DNA of 64,000 bases from Actinomadura rifamycini DSM 43936 (GCF_000425065.1 NZ_AULB01000012.1:207748-271747); one strand, 5' to 3'; numbered from the stretch's first letter, positions 7,967-15,675 are shown. Made by a program: numbers and translations. The notes: generated by a model from the sequence alone, not told the origin.

Positions 7967-8008
7967 GCGGCCGGGGGCCGGGCGGCCGGGGGCCGGGGCG
8001 GCCGGGGG
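7967..8008 (+). repeat. Three G-rich direct repeats between serpin and MarR genes
   Basis: The 11-mer GCGGCCGGGGG occurs at 7967, 7982 and 7998, giving five runs of three or more G on the plus strand in 42 bases. The last copy touches the MarR stop codon at 8009. It fills the gap between two convergent genes and could form a G-quadruplex or GC-rich stems that stop transcription from either side. Confidence 0.6.
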
Positions 8009-8449
8009 TCAGTCCGTCCGGAGGTCGTCGGTCGCCCGGCGGTAGGCGTCGGCCGCGCGGGCGAAGTAGTCGAACAGGACGGCCCGCTGCTCGGGCGGGT
8101 ATCCGGCGATGATCTCGCCGATGCCGCGCCGGGCCGGGGCGAGGACCTCGTCCAGCTCGGCGGGCTCCCCCACCGGCTCGACGATGACCTTGCGCCGGTC
8201 CCCGGGCGCGGGGACGCGCCGGACGTACCCGGCTTCTTCGAGGCGGTCGATCAGCCGGGTCGTCGGACCGGTGGTCAGTCCGGTGCGCGCGCCCAGCTCG
8301 CCCGGCGTCATCGCGCCCTCCAGGTCGAGGATGTTCAGCGCGTACAGGTCGCTGGCCCCGAGCCCGCAGGCGCGCGCGCCCGCGTGGGTGTGCAGGAGCA
8401 CCGCGCTCAGGTACGTGCGGTAGACGCGACTCGGATCCGCCGTTGACAT
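8009..8449 (-). CDS. MarR-family transcriptional regulator
   Basis: A 146-residue MarR protein. The winged helix is seen as MTPGELGARTGLTTGPTTRL (residues about 47-66), followed by the wing with the D-R/K motif (APGDRRKVIV, about 81-90), and flanked by dimerisation helices. MarR proteins repress a divergent gene and release DNA on binding small phenolic or oxidant signals. The neighbour in the other direction, a SnoaL-like gene 91 bp away, is the likely target; the AT-rich gap holds two inverted repeats. It ends convergently with the serpin gene. Confidence 0.88.
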   Translation of the reverse strand: MSTADPSRVYRTYLSAVLLHTHAGARACGLGASDLYALNILDLEGAMTPGELGARTGLTTGPTTRLIDRLEEAGYVRRVPAPGDRRKVIVEPVGEPAELDEVLAPARRGIGEIIAGYPPEQRAVLFDYFARAADAYRRATDDLRTD

Positions 8450-8460
8450 CGGGCCTGCCC

Positions 8461-8512
8461 CTCTTTAATCTCTTCCTTAACAAAGAGAAATCCTCTTCGA
8501 AGAAACTTCTTC
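8461..8512. promoter_or_regulatory. AT-rich divergent control region with two inverted repeats
   Basis: In the gap between marR (start 8449) and the SnoaL-like gene (start 8541), two dyads stand out from the GC-rich surroundings: CTCTTT (8461-8466) with AAAGAG (8482-8487), and GAAGAA-AC-TTCTTC (8499-8512). They are likely MarR operators. Promoter boxes could not be assigned with confidence. Confidence 0.5.
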
Positions 8513-8540
8513 CGAGAAGCTACCATGGAGGCGTCCCGTC

Positions 8541-9011
8541 ATGACGACCGACACGACCGGCGCGGCCACCGGCGCCGACGACACCGACGACACCGCGATC
8601 CGCGCGCTGCTGGAGCGGGCGCGGGACGCCTGGAACCGCGGCGACGGCGCCGCCTACGGGGCCTGCTTCACCGCGGACGCCGTCGACGTGACCTTCGTCG
8701 GCACCGTCTACCGGGGCGGCCCCGAGATCGGCCGCGCCCACCAGGCCCTGTTCGACGGGTTCCTCAAAGGGACCCGGATGGCCCTGGAGATCGTGGACGT
8801 CCGCGTCCACGGGGACTCCGCCGTCGTCGTGACCCGCGGCGAGGTCGCCAAGCGCGCCCCCAAGCGGCTCGGCAAGGTCGCGACCTACACGCTGGTCAGG
8901 GACGGCGGGGACGGGGGCGGCTGGCGCATCGCCGCCGTGCAGAAGACGAAGCGCCGGCCGCTGATGGAGTCGGTGTCGTTCCGGTTCCAGCCCGCCACCA
9001 GGCCCGCCTGA
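8541..9011 (+). CDS. SnoaL-like/SgcJ-EcaC family protein (NTF2 fold)
   Basis: A 156-residue NTF2-like protein. The family pattern is visible: IRALLERARDAWNRGDGAAYGACFTADA (start at residue 18; first helices and cone), then VGTVYRGGPEIGRAH and a C-terminal sheet ending in AVQKTKRRPLME. SgcJ/EcaC proteins are annotated as oxidoreductase-like, but the fold is used for enzymes, binding proteins and oligomerisation alike, so the role is open. The ATG at 8541 follows a GGAGG site (8527-8531). It is divergent from the MarR gene and probably repressed by it. Confidence 0.8.
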   Translation: MTTDTTGAATGADDTDDTAIRALLERARDAWNRGDGAAYGACFTADAVDVTFVGTVYRGGPEIGRAHQALFDGFLKGTRMALEIVDVRVHGDSAVVVTRGEVAKRAPKRLGKVATYTLVRDGGDGGGWRIAAVQKTKRRPLMESVSFRFQPATRPA

Positions 9012-9025
9012 CCCGGGCGGCACGG

Positions 9026-9559
9026 CTACCGGCGGAAGACGCGGTGCCGGGCGGCGTAGCCGTACCCGGCGAGCCCGGCGACGCCCACCACGAGCAGGAG
9101 GACGGCGAACCCGGTCGCCTGGCCGTCGGACTCGACCCGGCCGCGCTCCGCGTCCCCGTTGAGGAAGGCCCCGTAGCCGGGGTCGAGGACGAGGACGACC
9201 CCCATGAACAGCAGCGTCGCGGGGAAGATCCACAGCAGCCGGTTCACGAGCCGGGTGAGCCACCCGTTCATCGCGAGGCCGCCGAGCACCAGCGACGCGG
9301 CCAGGCCGGAGACGAACACGCCCGAGCGCCAGTCGCCGCCCGCGCCGTCGGCCGCCACCCGGACGACCGCGGCGACCGCGCCCGCGAACAGCCCGAAGCC
9401 GAGGACGCGCGTGCCCGCCGTCGCCCCGCCCCTCGGCGCGGGAGACGGCGCGTCCGCCCCGGGCACGGGGTCGGGTTCGGGAACGAGAACCAGGTCGGCG
9501 TGGACCGGTTCGGACGGCGCGGGGGCCGGTTCGTCTGGTTCGTCCGCTCGGTCGCTCAT
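9026..9559 (-). CDS. Hypothetical membrane protein with acidic N-terminal tail
   Basis: A 177-residue protein of no recognised family. The first 50 residues are Asp/Glu/Pro-rich and probably disordered and cytoplasmic. About four hydrophobic segments follow (residues about 53-72, 79-97, 107-126 and 150-168), then a short basic end (ARHRVFRR). The ATG at 9559 is preferred to one 36 bases upstream because the extra residues look random. It lies 42 bp downstream of the ferritin-like gene on the same strand and may be cotranscribed with it. Confidence 0.6.
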   Translation of the reverse strand: MSDRADEPDEPAPAPSEPVHADLVLVPEPDPVPGADAPSPAPRGGATAGTRVLGFGLFAGAVAAVVRVAADGAGGDWRSGVFVSGLAASLVLGGLAMNGWLTRLVNRLLWIFPATLLFMGVVLVLDPGYGAFLNGDAERGRVESDGQATGFAVLLLVVGVAGLAGYGYAARHRVFRR

Positions 9560-9601
9560 CCCGCGGATCCTCCCACAGGACGCGCGCGGGCTCACACCGC
9601 G

Positions 9602-10093
9602 TCAGCGGTGCGCGCGCACGCCGTGGCGGCGGAGCGACAGCTCGACGGCGGCGTCCCAGTTGTCGGAGATCGCGGCGGCGACCGCGTGGGCGTCGTCGCA
9701 CACCGCCGCCGCGACCTCCGCCGTCTCGCCGTCCCCGGCGCGGGCGGCGATGCGGCGGAGCATCTCGGCCTCGGCGATCTGCAGGTGGGCCGACACGTAG
9801 CCGTCCCGGACGTGCCGTCCGACGTGGTTGCGGTACCTCAGCACGTCGGCGATCGAGCCCCACAGCATCTCGGCGTCCCGGACGATCGACGGCGAGGCGC
9901 GGTGCGCGCGGAGCCGGTCCTCGATCGCGCGGGTGTGCACGCGGTTGCGGCGCGCGTACTCCCCCAGGCGGCGGCAGAGGTCCGGTTCGTCGGCCGCCGT
10001 GGTGAGCAGCTCGCTCAGGACGCCCTGCACGTGCTGCTGGAGCGCGTGCGCGTCCTTGAGGTAGTCGACCAGTTTCTTCTCGATCATCGTCAT
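9602..10093 (-). CDS. DUF892-like ferritin-superfamily protein
   Basis: A 163-residue all-helical protein that begins EKKLVDYLKDAHALQQHVQGVL, the pattern of DUF892/YciF-like proteins of the ferritin superfamily, in which Glu and His residues on four helices bind two metal ions. Here E5, H15, E28 and E36 fall in plausible ligand positions in helices 1 and 2, and HLQIAEAEML supplies a further Glu-rich helix. It may be a stress-related metal or oxygen handling protein. The assignment rests on the N-terminal pattern; other helical bundle families cannot be excluded. Two in-frame ATGs occur (10093 and 10087). Confidence 0.6.
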   Translation of the reverse strand: MTMIEKKLVDYLKDAHALQQHVQGVLSELLTTAADEPDLCRRLGEYARRNRVHTRAIEDRLRAHRASPSIVRDAEMLWGSIADVLRYRNHVGRHVRDGYVSAHLQIAEAEMLRRIAARAGDGETAEVAAAVCDDAHAVAAAISDNWDAAVELSLRRHGVRAHR

Positions 10094-10167
10094 GGGGCGC
10101 CGTCCACTCGTTCGGCTCTCACAGGCCCCTTGCCCTGCGGAAACCGCCCGAAACCGGACGCGGCGCC

Positions 10168-10195
10168 GCGGCCCGCCGCCGGTGGGCGGCGGGCC
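10168..10195 (-). terminator. 12-bp GC hairpin after the acyl-CoA dehydrogenase gene
   Basis: A perfect 12-bp stem (10168-10179 with 10184-10195) and a GGTG loop lie 10 bp beyond the stop of the acyl-CoA dehydrogenase gene. It lacks a T-run, as is common for actinobacterial terminators. Confidence 0.7.
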
Positions 10196-10204
10196 GGCCG
10201 CCGG

Positions 10205-12352
10205 CTACTTGATCAGCGGGTCGCGGGGCAGCCCGAGGATGCGCTCGGCGATCTGGTTGCGGGTGATCTCCGAGGTGCCGCCGGCGATCGACATCGCCCG
10301 CGACCCCAGCCGCATCAGCCCCGCCATCGCCCCGGCGCCGTCGCCGAACGCCGTCTGCGGCCCGGCGAACTCGCCCAGCAGCGCGGCCGTGGCGTGCCCG
10401 TGCTCGGCCAGCACCAGCTTCGTGATGTTGCCCTCCGGCCCGGGCTCGCCGCCCGCGACGGCCCGCTCGGCGCTGCGCAGGTTCAGCAGCTTCAGCGCCC
10501 GCTCCTCCGCCGCGTGCGCGCCGACCCGGTCCGCCGGGACGGCGTCCGGGTCCTCGGCGTACAGCCCGACGACGTCCGAGCCGAGCGGCGCGCCGACGCC
10601 GCCGCCGATGCTGACCCGCTCGTTGCCCAGCGTCGCCCGCGCGACCTTCCAGCCCTCGTTCGGCGCGCCGATCACGTCCTCGTCCGGGACGAACACGTCG
10701 GAGAAGAACACCTCGTTGAACTCCGAGCCGCCCGTCGCCTGCCGCAGCGGCCGCACCTCCACGCCGGGCGCCTTCATGTCGATCACCATCATCGTGACGC
10801 CCGCGTGCTTGGCCGCGTCCGGGTCGGTCCGGACGGTCGCGAGGCCGCGGCGGCTGTAGTGCGCGCCGCTCGTCCACACCTTCTGCCCGTTGACCTTCCA
10901 GCCGCCCTCGACCTTCACCGCCCGCGTCTTCACGGCCGCCGCGTCCGATCCGGCCTCCGGCTCGCTGAACAGCTGGCACCACACCTCGTCGCCGAGCAGC
11001 GCGGCGCGCACCCACCGGTCGATCTGGTCCTGCGTGCCGTGCTGGACGAGCGTGAGGATGTTCCAGCTCGTGATCCCGTACGAGGGCCGCTTCACCTTCG
11101 CCGCGCGGAACTCCTCGTCGATCACGAGCTGCAGCCCGGCGGACGCCTCCAGCCCCCACGGGCGCGGCCAGTGCGGCTGCACGTACCCGGTGTCGATCAG
11201 CCGCACGCGCTGCTCGTCCTCCGGCAGCGCCGCGATCTCCCGCGCCAGCGCCCGCACCTCGGGCCGCTGGGCCTCCGCCTCCGGCGGCAGGTCGAGCTCC
11301 GTCGCCCGCACGACGCCCGCGACGCTCAGCCGGGTGACGTCCCGCGCCGCGTCCCGCGGGTCGACGACCGCCTCGATCGTCGCCGCGCGCCGCAGCAGCA
11401 GGTGCGCGTCGTGCTCCCAGGTGAACCCGATCCCGCCGTGCACCTGCGTGTTCAGCCCGGCGTTCCCGGTGAACGCGGGCGGGGCGAGCGTCCCGGCGAC
11501 GGCCGCCGCGTACTCGAACTCCGCCGCGGGCGCGGACGCCGCACGCGCCGCGTCCCACACCGCCGCCGTGCCGAGCTCCGCCGCGACGAGCATGTCCGCG
11601 CAGTGGTGCTTGACCGCCTGGAACGTCCCGATCGTCCGCCCGAACTGCTCCCGGACCTTCGCGTACTCGACCGACCGCTCGACGCACTCCAGCGCCCCGC
11701 CGACGGCCTCCGCACCCGCGATCGTCCGCGCGATGGCCACGGCGTGCGCGCGCGCCGACGGCAGGACGTCCGCGACCTCCGCGCCGTCGAGCCTGACGCG
11801 GGCCGAACGGCGGGACGGGTCGAGGTTCGGCGGGACCTCGACCTCCACGCCCGGCGCGTCCGCCCGGACGACGATCATGTCGTCGCCCGCGGGGAGCACC
11901 AGCAGCGCGGCGAGGCCGCCGCCGAGGACGACCCCGGCGTCGCCGGTCGCCGTCCCGCCGTCCACCGCGACCGCGCCGCCGATGCCGAGCGCCGCGACCG
12001 TCCGGCCGGACGCCAGGTCGGGGAGCAGCCGGGCGCGCTGCTCGTCGGTGCCGCGCGCGGCGATCACCGCGGACGCCGCCATCGTCGGCACCATCGGCCC
12101 CGGCGCCAGGGCCCGGCCGAGCTCCTCGACGACCACGACCAGCTCCGGGAGCCCCGCCCCGCCGCCGCCGTGCTCCTCCGGCAGATGGACCCCGAGCAGA
12201 CCGAGCCGGGCGAAGTCGTCCCAGAACGCCGGCAGCGTCTCCTCGTCCGCTTCCAGCAGCGCGCGGTTCGCTGCGCGCGCGCCCTGATCGTTCAGGAACG
12301 TCCTGGTCGTCCCGGCCAGTTCGCGGTGCTCCTCGCCGATGGCGATCGCCAT
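10205..12352 (-). CDS. Acyl-CoA dehydrogenase, two fused ACAD modules (FadE-type)
   Basis: A 715-residue protein, about twice the usual 380 residues, made of two acyl-CoA dehydrogenase units. The first half (1 to about 345) ends in the typical QVHGGIGFTWEHDAHLLLRR; the second half (about 360-715) has the FAD/substrate core WKVNGQKVWTSGAHYSRRG and the closing GGTSEITRNQIAERILGLPR. Such fusions match mycobacterial FadE enzymes in which one half retains the flavin site, as in heteromeric steroid or branched-chain acyl-CoA dehydrogenases. It oxidises an acyl-CoA to the 2-enoyl form; the substrate is unknown. The ATG at 12352 has a GGGAGGGG site and removes nine poorly conserved residues. Divergent from the TetR gene. 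Confidence 0.88.
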   Translation of the reverse strand: MAIAIGEEHRELAGTTRTFLNDQGARAANRALLEADEETLPAFWDDFARLGLLGVHLPEEHGGGGAGLPELVVVVEELGRALAPGPMVPTMAASAVIAARGTDEQRARLLPDLASGRTVAALGIGGAVAVDGGTATGDAGVVLGGGLAALLVLPAGDDMIVVRADAPGVEVEVPPNLDPSRRSARVRLDGAEVADVLPSARAHAVAIARTIAGAEAVGGALECVERSVEYAKVREQFGRTIGTFQAVKHHCADMLVAAELGTAAVWDAARAASAPAAEFEYAAAVAGTLAPPAFTGNAGLNTQVHGGIGFTWEHDAHLLLRRAATIEAVVDPRDAARDVTRLSVAGVVRATELDLPPEAEAQRPEVRALAREIAALPEDEQRVRLIDTGYVQPHWPRPWGLEASAGLQLVIDEEFRAAKVKRPSYGITSWNILTLVQHGTQDQIDRWVRAALLGDEVWCQLFSEPEAGSDAAAVKTRAVKVEGGWKVNGQKVWTSGAHYSRRGLATVRTDPDAAKHAGVTMMVIDMKAPGVEVRPLRQATGGSEFNEVFFSDVFVPDEDVIGAPNEGWKVARATLGNERVSIGGGVGAPLGSDVVGLYAEDPDAVPADRVGAHAAEERALKLLNLRSAERAVAGGEPGPEGNITKLVLAEHGHATAALLGEFAGPQTAFGDGAGAMAGLMRLGSRAMSIAGGTSEITRNQIAERILGLPRDPLIK

Positions 12353-12419
12353 GGGCCCCTCCCAACGCTCGACGGTCACCCCATGATCGCGCCGCCGTCC
12401 CGGAGAGTGAAGACCTTTC

Positions 12420-12434
12420 CCGAATCAGATTCGG
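12420..12434. promoter_or_regulatory. Perfect 15-bp palindrome CCGAATC-A-GATTCGG
   Basis: Seven-base arms around a central A lie 68 bp upstream of the acyl-CoA dehydrogenase start and 77 bp upstream of the tetR start. The sequence is unlike the GTGCAA dyads next to tetR, so a second regulator is likely to bind here. Confidence 0.5.
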
Positions 12435-12476
12435 TTATTTGCGGGCCCGCGAGGGGCGCACGGATTCACGCACGCC

Positions 12477-12507
12477 GTGCAATTTTGCACCCAGTGCAAG
12501 TTTGCAT
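12477..12507. promoter_or_regulatory. Two tandem dyads GTGCAA-N2-TTGCAY: likely TetR operator
   Basis: GTGCAA-TT-TTGCAC (12477-12490) is a perfect 14-bp dyad, and a near copy with a T at the last position follows at 12494-12507. Their centres are 17 bp apart, just before the tetR start at 12511. Paired dyads at this spacing fit two TetR dimers binding an autoregulatory operator. The efflux gene downstream of tetR would share it. Confidence 0.6.
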
Positions 12508-12510
12508 AGC

Positions 12511-13155
12511 ATGCAGGACGTGCAGGGGGAGAAGACCGCCGTCGAGGGCGGCTTGCGGGAACGCAAGAAGCGGGCCACGCACGCGGCGCTCGTCGAGGCC
12601 GCGGTGCGGCTCGCGGCGGAGCACGGCGTGGAGAACGTCACCGTCGAGGCGATCAGCGAGGCGGCGGGCGTGTCCCCGCGCACGTTCTTCAACTACTTCG
12701 CCTCCCGGGACGACGTCTACGTCATGCTCGGCGCGGAGTCGAGCGCCCGCATCCGGGGCGCGGTGCTCGACGCGCCGTCCGCCCTCCCGCCGCTGGAGGC
12801 GCTGCGCACGGCCTTGGCGGCGGAGCTCGCCGAGGCCGAGCAGCAGCACGAACTGTGGGCCCTCCACGCCGAGGTGCTGCGCAACTCGCCGCACCTCCTC
12901 GTCCGCAGCATCGGCGTCCTCATGGCCGACGAGGTCGGCCTCGCCGACGTCCTCGCCGCGCGCTCGTCCACCGGCGGCGGGCCCGCGTGCCCGGACCTCT
13001 ACGCGCGGCTGCTGGCCGCCGTCGGCGCCACGGCCGTCCGGGTCGCCGTCGAGCACTGGTGCGTCCGGCAGGACGAGCGCCCCTTCATGGACGTCTTCCA
13101 CGAGGTGTTCGACCACCTCGCCGCCGGGCTGCCCGGGCCCCGCGACCCCGCCTGA
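12511..13155 (+). CDS. TetR-family transcriptional regulator
   Basis: A 214-residue TetR protein. The N-terminal helix-turn-helix is VENVTVEAISEAAGVSPRTF followed by FNYF (residues about 40-63 of the protein), the standard TetR pattern. The C-terminal ligand domain is helical and variable; the ligand is unknown. The ATG at 12511 is preferred; the frame is open back to 12439 but that stretch contains the operator dyads. The MFS efflux gene starts 32 bp downstream on the same strand, so the two are probably one operon: a drug-responsive repressor with its pump. The divergent acyl-CoA dehydrogenase could be a second target. Confidence 0.88.
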   Translation: MQDVQGEKTAVEGGLRERKKRATHAALVEAAVRLAAEHGVENVTVEAISEAAGVSPRTFFNYFASRDDVYVMLGAESSARIRGAVLDAPSALPPLEALRTALAAELAEAEQQHELWALHAEVLRNSPHLLVRSIGVLMADEVGLADVLAARSSTGGGPACPDLYARLLAAVGATAVRVAVEHWCVRQDERPFMDVFHEVFDHLAAGLPGPRDPA

Positions 13156-13187
13156 CGCACATCCGGAACCCTCCCGAAAGAGATGTC

Positions 13188-14762
13188 GTGAAAGCATCAG
13201 CGGCGCCCACCTCCATGACCCAGCGGCAGATACTCCAGGCCATGTCCGGGCTGATGGCGGGCATGTTCGTCGCCATCCTCGCCGGCACTGTAGTCGCCAA
13301 CGCGCTCCCCCGGATCATCGCCGACCTGGGCGCCGGCCAGTCGTCCTACACCTGGGTCGTCACCGCCGAGCTGCTGGCCATGACCGCCACCGTGCCGCTG
13401 TGGGGCAAGCTCGCGGACCTCTACAACCAGAAGCTCCTGCTCCAGCTCTCCCTGGGCATGTTCGTCGTCGGCTCCCTGCTCGCGGGCTTCTCCCACGACG
13501 TCGGGCTGCTGATCTTCAGCCGGGTGGCGCAGGGCATCGGCGCGGGCGGCCTCACCGCCCTCGCCCAGGTCGTGATGGCCGCGATCATCCCGCCCCGCCG
13601 GCTCGGCAAGTACGCCGGCATCTTCGGCGCCGTCTTCGCCGTCGGCACCGTCGCCGGGCCGCTCATCGGCGGCGTCCTCGTGGACACCTCCTGGCTCGGC
13701 TGGCGCTGGTGCTTCTTCATCGGCGTGCCGTTCGCCCTCCTCGCGATCCTGCTCCTGCAGCGCACGCTGAAGCTGCCGACCGTCCGCCGCGACGTGAAGA
13801 TCGACTTCCTCGGCGCGTTCCTCATCGTCGCGGGCGTCTGCACGCTGCTGATCTGGGTCTCGCTGGCCGGCACCGAGTTCGACTGGGCGTCCTGGCAGAC
13901 CGCCGTCCTCACCGTCGGCGGCGCCGTGCTCCTCGCCGCCGCCGTGGTCGTCGAGTCCCGGGTGGCCGAGCCGGTCATCCCCCTCGACATCTTCCGCAAC
14001 CGCACCGTCACCCTGACGACCGTCGCCAGCCTCCTGGTCGGCGTCGCCATGTTCGGCGGCACCGTCTTCCTCTCGCAGTACTTCCAGGTCTCCCTGGGCA
14101 AGTCCGCGACGGTCGCCGGCCTGATGAGCCTGCCGATGATCTTCGGCCTGCTGGTCTCCTCCACCGTCGCCGGGCAGCTCATCAGCGCCACCGGCAAGTG
14201 GAAGGTCTACCTCATCGCGGGCGCCGCCTTCATGACCGCGGGCCTCGGCCTGCTGTCCACCATCGGCTCCGACACCCACTTCGCCGTCCTCAGCGTCTAC
14301 ATGGCGCTCCTCGGCATCGGCGTCGGCATGCTGATGCAGAACCTCGTGCTGGCCGCGCAGAACGACGTCCCGGCCGCCGAACTCGGCGCCGCCACGTCCG
14401 TCCTGTCCTTCTTCCGCAGCATGGGCGGCACCATCGGCACCAGCGTGCTCGGCGCGATCCTCGCCAACCGCGTCACCGCCGAGATCACGAAGAGCCTCGA
14501 GGCGTCGGGCGCCCCCGCCGGCGGCCAGGCCGCCGGCCACCGCGTCCCCGACATGACGACGCTGCCCGCCCCCATGCGCGCCATCGTCGAGGACGCCTAC
14601 GGCGTCGCGACCGCCGACCTCTTCCTCTTCGCGACGCCGTTCGCCCTGCTCGTCCTGCTGATCGTCCCGTTCATCAAGGAGAAGCCGCTGAAGACCACGA
14701 GCGGCATGGAGCGCCTCGCCGACGAGGCCGCCCCCGCCGCCACCGCCGCCCGAACCGACTGA
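13188..14762 (+). CDS. MFS drug-efflux transporter, DHA2 (EmrB/QacA) type
   Basis: A 524-residue transporter with about 14 membrane helices. Motifs include the helix-1 region with VVANALPRIIADLG, the motif-A-like GKLADLYNQKLLL after helix 2, and motif C in helix 5 (AVGTVAGPLIGGVLVD), which marks antiporters that export drugs in exchange for protons. A loop rich in Ala/Gly/Pro (about 435-465) precedes the last helix. The GTG at 13188 is preceded by GAAAGAGA. Together with the upstream TetR gene it forms a classical resistance pair; substrate unknown. A strong terminator hairpin follows. Confidence 0.9.
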   Translation: MKASAAPTSMTQRQILQAMSGLMAGMFVAILAGTVVANALPRIIADLGAGQSSYTWVVTAELLAMTATVPLWGKLADLYNQKLLLQLSLGMFVVGSLLAGFSHDVGLLIFSRVAQGIGAGGLTALAQVVMAAIIPPRRLGKYAGIFGAVFAVGTVAGPLIGGVLVDTSWLGWRWCFFIGVPFALLAILLLQRTLKLPTVRRDVKIDFLGAFLIVAGVCTLLIWVSLAGTEFDWASWQTAVLTVGGAVLLAAAVVVESRVAEPVIPLDIFRNRTVTLTTVASLLVGVAMFGGTVFLSQYFQVSLGKSATVAGLMSLPMIFGLLVSSTVAGQLISATGKWKVYLIAGAAFMTAGLGLLSTIGSDTHFAVLSVYMALLGIGVGMLMQNLVLAAQNDVPAAELGAATSVLSFFRSMGGTIGTSVLGAILANRVTAEITKSLEASGAPAGGQAAGHRVPDMTTLPAPMRAIVEDAYGVATADLFLFATPFALLVLLIVPFIKEKPLKTTSGMERLADEAAPAATAARTD

Positions 14763-14769
14763 CCCCGGA

Positions 14770-14795
14770 GCGCCCCGGCCCGACGGCCGGGGCGC
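14770..14795 (+). terminator. 11-bp hairpin terminator after the MFS gene
   Basis: GCGCCCCGGCC (14770-14780), loop CGAC, and the perfect complement (14785-14795). It lies between the convergent MFS and SRPBCC genes and may serve both. Confidence 0.75.
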
Positions 14796-14808
14796 ACGCG
14801 TTCCCCCG

Positions 14809-15324
14809 TCAGGCGGGCAGGTTCGCCGCCGCCCAGCGCCGCCCCGGCTCCGGGTCGACGCCGAAGCGCTGGGCGTACCGCTCGTGAATCTCCCTCCACG
14901 GCTCGTGCGCCTCCTCCTCGGAGAGGTGCCCGCCGGCCAGATGCGGCTCCAGCCGCGCGAGGTAGGTCTCCCATCCGGCCGCGGTCTGCGCGGCCGGCAG
15001 GCCGTCGATGACGTGCGTGAACACCAGCCGGCAGCCGCCTTCCTCCGCGGTCAGCCCGAAGCTCTGCGGCTGCCCCGCGAACGTCCATGCCAGCCGGTGC
15101 GGCGCATCGACCTCGGTCACGTCGAGGGTCGCCCCGCCGAGGTCGATGACCTCTCCCGCCTCCGGCGTCCAGTCCACGGCGCCGGGAAAGAACCGTCCGA
15201 GCTCCGCCGGCACGCTGACCGCCCGCCACACCCGCTCGACGGGGTACGCGAGCGACCGCTCGAACCGCAGCACCGGACGCCCGTCGACCGTCTCCAGAGT
15301 CCCGTAGGCGATGTCGTCCGCCAT
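14809..15324 (-). CDS. SRPBCC (AHSA1-like) domain protein
   Basis: A 171-residue SRPBCC protein. The early strand and helix are RFERSLAYPVERVWRAVSVP (residues about 20-39), then the pattern DLGGATLDVTEVDAPHRLAWTF and a long C-terminal helix with GWETYLARLEPHLAGG. The last 35 residues form an extra helical tail (HEPWREIHERYAQRFG). Ligand unknown. The ATG at 15324 has an AGGGGGAGG site. Its promoter (15373-15402) carries an operator-like dyad in the spacer, yet no regulator gene is adjacent, so it is controlled from elsewhere. Stand-alone gene. Confidence 0.82.
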   Translation of the reverse strand: MADDIAYGTLETVDGRPVLRFERSLAYPVERVWRAVSVPAELGRFFPGAVDWTPEAGEVIDLGGATLDVTEVDAPHRLAWTFAGQPQSFGLTAEEGGCRLVFTHVIDGLPAAQTAAGWETYLARLEPHLAGGHLSEEEAHEPWREIHERYAQRFGVDPEPGRRWAAANLPA

Positions 15325-15372
15325 CGGCCTCCCCCTTCGCCTCCATGTAGTAGAAACACCCTGCTGAAAGCA

Positions 15373-15402
15373 ACAATAGGCAAGCAGCGACTTGCCTGTC
15401 AA
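15373..15402 (-). promoter_or_regulatory. Strong promoter with a dyad in its spacer
   Basis: On the minus strand TTGACA (15397-15402) and TATTGT (15373-15378) are 18 bp apart, one of the best matches to the housekeeping consensus in the window. The spacer is filled by an inverted repeat, AGGCAAG and CTTGCCT with 6 bases between (15378-15397), overlapping both boxes. A repressor bound here would block RNA polymerase; an MerR-like activator is the other option. Confidence 0.6.
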
Positions 15403-15626
15403 AGGTGTCACGGGCGCTCTGATCGCGGAGCGCTCGGACACCCCCGGTCGGCCGCGTGCCGCCCGGACCATCCGGCACAGGTAGGCGGCGGTCGGCGCCG
15501 AACCACCGTCCCCGCCGGGCCGAGGAAGTCGAACGGGCGCACTCGAACACCGCACGGAGAGTTTCGGCGAGGACATCGGGCGGCGATGAGCCCGCTCAGA
15601 AGCCGCATGAACCGATGAAAAGACCG
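15403..15626. other. No gene seen between promoter and tRNA terminator
   Basis: No plausible coding region, RNA gene or repeat was seen here. Open frames that cross it give low-complexity proteins typical of shadows. Confidence 0.6.
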
Positions 15627-15660
15627 GAGGCCCGGCCGGAGCATTCTCCGACCGGGCCTC
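15627..15660 (-). terminator. Rho-independent terminator of the tRNA-Ala gene
   Basis: Stem of 9 plus 5 bp with one C-A mismatch (GAGGCCCGG 15627-15635 with 15652-15660; CGGAG 15637-15641 with 15646-15650) and a 4-base loop. On the minus strand it is followed by CGGTCTTTT, a short T-run. Confidence 0.8.
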
Positions 15661-15675
15661 TGACCTGGTGTTCCT

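Noticed and set aside
8525..14887. A 2120-codon open frame on the plus strand
   Set aside because: It runs antisense or out of frame through at least six well-supported genes; its product is Arg/Pro/Ala low-complexity, a by-product of G+C at codon position 3.
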